Source: Gammaproteobacteria bacterium (GTDB taxonomy: Bacteria > Pseudomonadota > Gammaproteobacteria > Pseudomonadales > Pseudomonadaceae). From it: a stretch of 56,534 nt of DNA. The notes under the pieces are model-generated. The model saw only the letters and a program-made list of their open reading frames with translations. It was not told where the DNA came from and did no database searches. Position 1 is the first letter of the stretch, and each line of letters begins with the position of its first letter. Below are positions 51,663 through 56,534 of the stretch, one piece after another. The stretch is taken from contig CAJCIO010000136.1 of assembly GCA_903970465.1 (NCBI GenBank), positions 1 through 56,534 of the forward strand. The letters run 5' to 3'. The translations under genes and the position numbers were made by a program.

Positions 51663-52285
51663 TCGACCTCCGTGGCCAGAGCGTTGACGGCGGCGGCGGC
51701 CATGGCGCTACCACCCCGGCGGCCATTGACCACCACGAACGGCACACCACGGCTGTCTGCCGCGAGCATCGCCTTGGATTCCGCTGCGCCGACGAAGCCT
51801 ACCGGGAAGCCCAGAATCAGCGCGGGCTTGGGCGCTCCGGCGTCGATCATTTCCAGCAGATAGAACAGCGCCGTTGGCGCGTTGCCGATCACCACCACGC
51901 TGCCGGCCAGGTGCGGGCGCCACAATTCCAGAGCGGCTGCCGAACGCGTATTGCCCAGTTCACGGGCAAGCTCAGGGACGCTGTCGTCCTTGAGGGTGCA
52001 GATCACCTCGTTGTTGGCTTGCAAACGTGCACGGGTAATGCCCTCGGCAACCATCCGCGCATCGCACAGAATCGGTGCGCCAGCGGCAATGGCATCACGT
52101 CCAGCCTTGCCGGCACCTGGCGAAAAACGCAAGTCCGCCACCACTTCGACCATGCCGCAGGCGTGAATCACCCGCACGGCGAGCTTCTCGAGATCGGCCG
52201 GAATGCCGCTCAGGTCGGCTTCGGCGCGGATGATGGCGAAAGAGTTGCGATAGATCTCCTGACCGTCGCGGATGTAATCAATCAT
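51659..52285 (-). CDS. cobH: Precorrin-8X methylmutase CobH
   Basis: A 208-residue enzyme that moves a methyl group from C-11 to C-12 to give hydrogenobyrinic acid. It begins MIDYIRDGQEIYRNSFAIIR, the normal start, and contains RVIHACGMVE (catalytic His region, about residues 38-47) and GNAPTALFYLLEM (about 134). Frame is open upstream into cobG but that part is not protein-like. Start overlaps cobG by 8 bp. Confidence 0.95.
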   Translation of the reverse strand: MIDYIRDGQEIYRNSFAIIRAEADLSGIPADLEKLAVRVIHACGMVEVVADLRFSPGAGKAGRDAIAAGAPILCDARMVAEGITRARLQANNEVICTLKDDSVPELARELGNTRSAAALELWRPHLAGSVVVIGNAPTALFYLLEMIDAGAPKPALILGFPVGFVGAAESKAMLAADSRGVPFVVVNGRRGGSAMAAAAVNALATEVE

Positions 52286-53630
52286 GGGTATTGCTCCGTG
52301 AGCGGGCATCCAGCAAGGCGCCAGCTTCCTGCACAGTGATATGGGTGGCCTGCAGCGCGCCGAAACCGGGCAGCGTTGCATCGCGCAGATAAAGATCGTA
52401 ATAGCCGTTGCCCACGGCCAACAGGGTGGCCGGCGCCACATGGGCGGCGGCGCAAGAGCGGGCACAACCGCTCAGGTGCACGGCGGCGGGTTCGAGCAAA
52501 GTGGCCGCCAGGCGGTGCGCATCAGCCTTGGTGTCAGCCAGCCCCTTGGCGCAACCGCTCGAACCGGTACAGGCGATCAGCGAGGCCAGGGGTTGAGCCG
52601 GGTCGACCAGCCAACCCAAGGCCGCTAGTGCCAGCTGCACCGTGGCCGCATCGGCGCTGGCAATACCGGGTAGCAACAGGCCTTGCCAGGGCGTGATGCG
52701 CAGGGTGCCGTCGCCCAGTCGCCGCGCCAGGCCTGCGGCGCCGCGAAGCTGCTCGGCGTCGAGACGGCCAAGGGCGGCGCCAGCGACGACCAGGCTGTGG
52801 CCGGGTTGATACTGAGCGTGCACGCCGATCGGCGTTGCGGTGATGGGCGCACGGTGGAAATCCACGGACCGAATGCCAAGGTCGCGGCGTTGTGCAGCCA
52901 GATCGTCGACAAACCCGGCAGCGCTGGTCCCCTCGAGGAGATCCCGCAAGCGATGCTGCTCAGCTGTTGCACGGACCAGAAAGGCATCCAGCACTGCCAG
53001 CACCAAGGCGTGCGCGTTACTCGCCGGCACGGCGCCCAATGCCGGATCATGGCCCGGACAACCGGCCAGCCCGAAGGCCATCCAGCCTGCACCGTCGATG
53101 ATCACCGGCGACAGCCACACATCGTGATGATGCTCGAGCATCGCCAGCGCCTCGCCGCCATCGAGCTGAATCGCGAACTTGGCCGACAGGGCATGCAATC
53201 GCGGTTCCTGTTCGAGGCTGGCAAGTAGCTGCGCGGCCAGCGGCCTGACATCCAGCAACTGCTGAGGGTCGAGCCCGGCAGCCGGGCTCAGCAGCACGTT
53301 GCGCACGTCATCGCCGGCCGCCTGTCGGGGCCCCAGCCCTGCTGTCAACAACGCTTCGACCAACGCCCCATGCTCGCCGACGATGCCGCGAATCTGCAGA
53401 TTGGCGCGGTTGGTGGCTTCGATAACCTCGCCGGCATACACCTGCGCCGCGTTCGCCACCGCCTCGGCCTGATCCGCCGTCAGCAGGCCTCCGGGCAGCT
53501 TGATGCGGCAGATGCCGCCATCCAGCGCCTGGACGATACGCAGCAACCCCGGACAGGCCGAGGGGCGTACAGCAGGCAGCGGCGGGCGGGCCGGGAATGG
53601 CGCGTGCAAAGGAATACCCAAATTCGTCAA
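52278..53630 (-). CDS. cobG: Precorrin-3B synthase CobG
   Basis: A 450-residue nitrite/sulfite reductase-like flavin-free Fe-S enzyme that uses oxygen to hydroxylate precorrin-3A, the defining step of the aerobic pathway. N-terminal Nir/Sir half-domain (GGICRIKLPGGLL) and C-terminal cluster cysteines in CTGSSGCAKG and LSGCARSC (about residues 355-392). Its presence marks oxygen-dependent B12 synthesis. First gene of the leftward arm; divergent from cobL with 95 bp between starts. Confidence 0.93.
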   Translation of the reverse strand: MTNLGIPLHAPFPARPPLPAVRPSACPGLLRIVQALDGGICRIKLPGGLLTADQAEAVANAAQVYAGEVIEATNRANLQIRGIVGEHGALVEALLTAGLGPRQAAGDDVRNVLLSPAAGLDPQQLLDVRPLAAQLLASLEQEPRLHALSAKFAIQLDGGEALAMLEHHHDVWLSPVIIDGAGWMAFGLAGCPGHDPALGAVPASNAHALVLAVLDAFLVRATAEQHRLRDLLEGTSAAGFVDDLAAQRRDLGIRSVDFHRAPITATPIGVHAQYQPGHSLVVAGAALGRLDAEQLRGAAGLARRLGDGTLRITPWQGLLLPGIASADAATVQLALAALGWLVDPAQPLASLIACTGSSGCAKGLADTKADAHRLAATLLEPAAVHLSGCARSCAAAHVAPATLLAVGNGYYDLYLRDATLPGFGALQATHITVQEAGALLDARSRSNTHD

Positions 53631-53725
53631 AAAGCGCTTCGCGGGTGAAGGCGCGGTATTATGCCTGCTTTGGCCGACGGCATGAAAAGTCTGCCCGTCG
53701 GAATTGAACGCTATGAGGAATATTC

Positions 53726-54937
53726 ATGTTGCCCTGGCTGACCGTGGTGGGGATCGGTGAAGACGGCTTTGCCGGCCTGGGCAAACAGGCACGGCGCGCG
53801 CTGCTCGGCGCGACGCGCATCGTCGGCGCGCCGCGACAGCTGCAATTGCTGCCCCACTGCCTGCGTGCCGAGCGCCTCGACTGGCCGTCGCCCTTCAGCC
53901 TCGAACCCGTATTGGCGCTCAAGGGCGAGCCGGTGTGCGTGCTGGCCAGCGGCGATCCGATGTTGTTCGGCGTCGGCGCCAGCCTCGCGCGCCAGGTGCC
54001 GGCCGAGCAGATGCTGACGCTGCCAGCGCCGTCTTCTTGCGCTTTGGCTGCGGCCCGCCTGGGCTGGCCGCTGCAAGACACACCGATCATTTCTGTCGTG
54101 GCCCGACCACTGAGTGCACTCACGGCACACTTGGCCAACGGCGTGCGCCTCCTGGTGCTGAGCAACGACGGCAGCAGCCCGCGGGCGATCGCCGAGTTGC
54201 TGCGCGACCACCACTTCGGTCCCAGCCAGATGACCGTACTGGAGCATCTCGGCGGCCCACTGGAAAAACGCTACGGCGCCTTGGCCGCAGACTGGGGCGA
54301 TGCGTTGGCCGCCGACCTCAATGTCGTCGCCATCGATTGCCGCGCTGCCGTGACCGCACCGCGCCGCTCGCGCCTGGCCGGGCTGCCCGACGACGCTTTT
54401 CGCCATGACGGCCAGTTGACCAAGCGCGACATCCGCGCCGTGACCCTCGCTCGCCTGGCTCCGCAGCCCGGCGAGCTGCTGTGGGACGTCGGCGCCGGCT
54501 GCGGCTCCATCGGTATTGAATGGATGCGCGCCCACCCCAGCTGTCGCGCCCTGGCGATCGAAGCCGACGAAAGCCGTCAGGCATTTATCGAACACAACCG
54601 CGAGGCCCTTGGCGTGCCGGGTCTGCAACTGGTCCGTGGCCGCGCCCCCACTGCACTGCACGGCCTGGAAGCGCCGGATGCGATCTTCATCGGCGGCGGC
54701 GTGACCCGCGCCGGGGTATTCGAAGCCTGCTGGGCCGCACTCAAACCAGGCGGTCGGCTGGTGGCCAATGCCGTCACCCTACAAAGCGAAGCGGCGCTGA
54801 TGCAATGGCGGGGGCAATACGGCGGTGACCTCACTCGCCTGCACATCGCTCAGGCGCAACCGCTGGGCGAGTTCGACACCTGGCGCCAGGCGCTGCCCAT
54901 CACCGTGCTCGACCTGACCAAAAGCCATGATGCGTGA
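53726..54937 (+). CDS. cobL: Precorrin-6B C5,15-methyltransferase CobL
   Basis: A 403-residue fusion of CbiE-like (N-terminal: TVVGIGEDGFAGLGKQARRA; ASGDPMLFGVGASL) and CbiT-like (C-terminal: GELLWDVGAGCGSIGIEWMR, about residue 252) SAM methyltransferases that methylate C-5 and C-15 and remove the acetate carboxyl. ATG 53726 with gaggaat upstream. Overlaps the cbiD start by 11 bp. Confidence 0.95.
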   Translation: MLPWLTVVGIGEDGFAGLGKQARRALLGATRIVGAPRQLQLLPHCLRAERLDWPSPFSLEPVLALKGEPVCVLASGDPMLFGVGASLARQVPAEQMLTLPAPSSCALAAARLGWPLQDTPIISVVARPLSALTAHLANGVRLLVLSNDGSSPRAIAELLRDHHFGPSQMTVLEHLGGPLEKRYGALAADWGDALAADLNVVAIDCRAAVTAPRRSRLAGLPDDAFRHDGQLTKRDIRAVTLARLAPQPGELLWDVGAGCGSIGIEWMRAHPSCRALAIEADESRQAFIEHNREALGVPGLQLVRGRAPTALHGLEAPDAIFIGGGVTRAGVFEACWAALKPGGRLVANAVTLQSEAALMQWRGQYGGDLTRLHIAQAQPLGEFDTWRQALPITVLDLTKSHDA

Positions 54938-56027
54938 CGAGACCGCCGAGCAACCGGCGCCACTGCGCAGCGGCCTGACCACCGGCACCTGCGCCACCGC
55001 CACCAGTCTGGCGGCAGCGCGCTTGCTGCTGCTGGGCGAGTCCCTGGACGCCGTCGACATTGTCCTGCCCAAGGGCAAGCAGGTGACCCTGCGCCTGGAG
55101 TTCTGCCGCTTGCTGGATGAGGGCGCAGAAGCCGGCACGATCAAGGATGCCGGCGACGATCCGGACGTCACCCACGGCGCCCTGCTGTTCAGCCGCGTGC
55201 GTCTGCTCCCGGCGCCCGGCGTAATCTTTGTTGCGGGCGAAGGGGTCGGTACGGTAACCCGCCCGGGCCTGGTGCTGGGCGTCGGCGAGCCCGCTGTCAA
55301 TCCCGTGCCTCGACGGATGATGAGCGAACACTTGACACGCCTGGCTGCCGAATGCGGTTATCGCGGCGGCTTCGAAATCACCCTCAACGTCAAGGACGGC
55401 GCCGCGCTGGCCCTGAAAACCATGAACCCGCGCCTGGGCATTCTCGGCGGTTTGTCGATCCTTGGCACCAGCGGCATCGTCAGGCCGTTTTCCTGCGCGG
55501 CCTACATCGCCTCGATTCATCAAGGCATCGATGTCGCCAGCACCAATGGCTACGACCATATCGCCGCCTGCACCGGCAACGCCAGCGAAGACACCATGCG
55601 CCGGATCTACCAGATACCCGACATCGCCTTGATCGAGATGGGTGACTTCGTCGGTGCCGTGCTCAAGCACTTGCGCAAGGTGCCGGTCGCCAAGCTCAGC
55701 CTTTGCGGCGGCTTCGGCAAGATCAGCAAACTGGCCGCCGGGCACATGGATCTGCACAGCCGCCATTCGAGCATCGACCTGCCGCAGTTGGCGCAATGGG
55801 CCGCTGCGATCGGCGCCGACGACGCGCTGCAACAGGCGATACGCGGGGCCAATACCAGCCAGCAGGCTTTAGCGATGGCCAGCGCCGCTGGCATCGCCTT
55901 GGGTGACGAGGTGTGCCGTCATGCCCGTGCCTTCGCCTGCAGCGTGGTGCCCGCCAGTGTGCAGGTCGAAGTCTTCGCCATCGATCGCCAAGGTGGCATC
56001 GTGGGTACCGCCGGGGTCGCGACATGA
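54927..56027 (+). CDS. cbiD: Cobalt-precorrin-5B C1-methyltransferase CbiD
   Basis: A 366-residue enzyme that methylates C-1. Start RSGLTTGTCATATSLAAARLL (about residues 14-34) is the CbiD signature; TVTRPGLVLGVGEPAVNP and GTSGIVRPFSC confirm it. CbiD normally belongs to the anaerobic route and substitutes for CobF; Pseudomonas is known to combine it with CobG. Overlaps cobL at the start and cobK at the end (ATGA). Confidence 0.95.
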   Translation: MMRDETAEQPAPLRSGLTTGTCATATSLAAARLLLLGESLDAVDIVLPKGKQVTLRLEFCRLLDEGAEAGTIKDAGDDPDVTHGALLFSRVRLLPAPGVIFVAGEGVGTVTRPGLVLGVGEPAVNPVPRRMMSEHLTRLAAECGYRGGFEITLNVKDGAALALKTMNPRLGILGGLSILGTSGIVRPFSCAAYIASIHQGIDVASTNGYDHIAACTGNASEDTMRRIYQIPDIALIEMGDFVGAVLKHLRKVPVAKLSLCGGFGKISKLAAGHMDLHSRHSSIDLPQLAQWAAAIGADDALQQAIRGANTSQQALAMASAAGIALGDEVCRHARAFACSVVPASVQVEVFAIDRQGGIVGTAGVAT

Positions 56028-56534
56028 AGCGCATTCTGCTGCTCGGCGGTGTCAACGAAGCACTCGCCATTGCCCGGACCTTAGGCCCGCCGCATATCTA
56101 CAGCCTGGCCGGCGTCGGGCGAGTGCCCACCGATCTGCATTGCCAGCTGCACGTCGGCGGCTATGGTGGCGCCGAAGGCCTGGCTGCCTTCATCCGCCGC
56201 GAAGGCATCACCCTGCTGATCGATGCCACCCATCCTTACGCCGCGAAGATGAGCGCCAATGCAGCGGCGTCGGCGAGCCTGGCAGGCATCGAGTGCTGGG
56301 CCCTGCGGCGACCGGACTGGCAACCGGCGACAGACGATGACTGGCGGCCCTTCGCCGATTGGCGCGGACTGACCACCGCGCTGCGGCCCTTCAAGCGGCC
56401 CTTCTTCACCCTGGGCCGCGAACCGCTGCAGTACCTGCACGAGATTCCCGAGGGACAGTTCTGGACTCTGCGCACGCTGGACGAGCACCCGGGCAACAGC
56501 CGCTGCCACATCATCGGCGCGCGGGGGCCATTCC
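56024..56534 (+). CDS. cobK: Precorrin-6A reductase CobK (partial, runs off the window)
   Basis: The first 170 residues of an NADPH-dependent reductase that converts precorrin-6A to dihydro form. It begins MKRILLLGGVNEALAIARTL, with the NAD(P)-binding start of the family and IDATHPYAAKMSANAA (about residues 66-81), a conserved block. ATG overlaps the cbiD stop. No stop codon before base 56534. Confidence 0.92.
   Translation, partial: MKRILLLGGVNEALAIARTLGPPHIYSLAGVGRVPTDLHCQLHVGGYGGAEGLAAFIRREGITLLIDATHPYAAKMSANAAASASLAGIECWALRRPDWQPATDDDWRPFADWRGLTTALRPFKRPFFTLGREPLQYLHEIPEGQFWTLRTLDEHPGNSRCHIIGARGPF

Noticed and set aside
53631..53725. Cobalamin riboswitch between cobG and cobL
   Set aside because: The gap is 95 bp, shorter than the element, and no B12-box-like sequence is seen.
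1..56534. Prophage, insertion sequence or CRISPR array
   Set aside because: No transposase, integrase, phage structural gene or regularly spaced repeats were seen; the repeats present are REP/REPIN type.

Overview
The window is chromosomal DNA of a Pseudomonas of the fluorescens/putida type. Codon use is uniformly GC-rich, gene order is Pseudomonas-like (dsbD-accBC-prmA; dusB-fis-purH-purD-retS; a cob cluster), and Pseudomonas REP/REPIN repeats lie between genes. I see no prophage, insertion sequence, CRISPR array, rRNA or tRNA.

Layout: (1) 1-10.1 kb is a purine uptake and salvage locus: ABC ATPase, two permeases, 8-oxoguanine deaminase, then (after an oppositely oriented Ca2+/H+ antiporter) a BMP-family binding protein, a 2OG-Fe(II) oxygenase and an adenosine/adenine deaminase. 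(2) 10.1-15.9 kb holds an ArsR-like regulator, a Bcr/CflA exporter and a copper module (copZ, a small exported protein, copA, cueR) with two visible CueR-type operators. (3) 15.9-25.4 kb is a mixed stretch: RIO-type kinase, two AraC regulators next to a bile-acid/Na+ symporter-like and a LysE-like transporter, a MazG-like pyrophosphohydrolase with cmoM, two tandem DUF4136 lipoproteins, an orphan prepilin peptidase, a small membrane protein and a MATE exporter. (4) 25.4-47.5 kb is largely conserved core: esterase-like lipoprotein, speA, Sui1/YciH, NUDIX, DUF2333, the diguanylate cyclase gcbA, dsbD, accB-accC, an orphan RHS-core gene, prmA, a zinc-ribbon/DUF3426 protein, dusB-fis, purH, purD and retS. 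(5) 47.6-49.1 kb carries two genes of unknown function that look like distant paralogues of each other. (6) 49.2-56.5 kb is a cobalamin (corrin ring) cluster in two divergent arms: cobG-cobH-cobI-cobJ leftward and cobL-cbiD-cobK rightward; cobK runs off the window end.

How the genes work together: region 1 imports purines/nucleosides and deaminates them. Region 2 senses copper (CueR), buffers it (CopZ) and exports it (CopA). accB/accC supply malonyl-CoA; purH/purD complete IMP synthesis; gcbA makes c-di-GMP and retS restrains the Gac/Rsm switch, so two lifestyle regulators lie within about 15 kb. The cob genes make and methylate the corrin ring by the oxygen-dependent route, with some enzymes of the 'anaerobic' type.

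The least explained parts are the paralogue pair beside retS, with a structured leader carrying an Rsm-type motif over the ribosome binding site; the RHS gene bracketed by inverted REP sequences between accC and prmA; and the 484-bp gap before accB, where P. aeruginosa has aroQ and this genome has only a structured non-coding leader.
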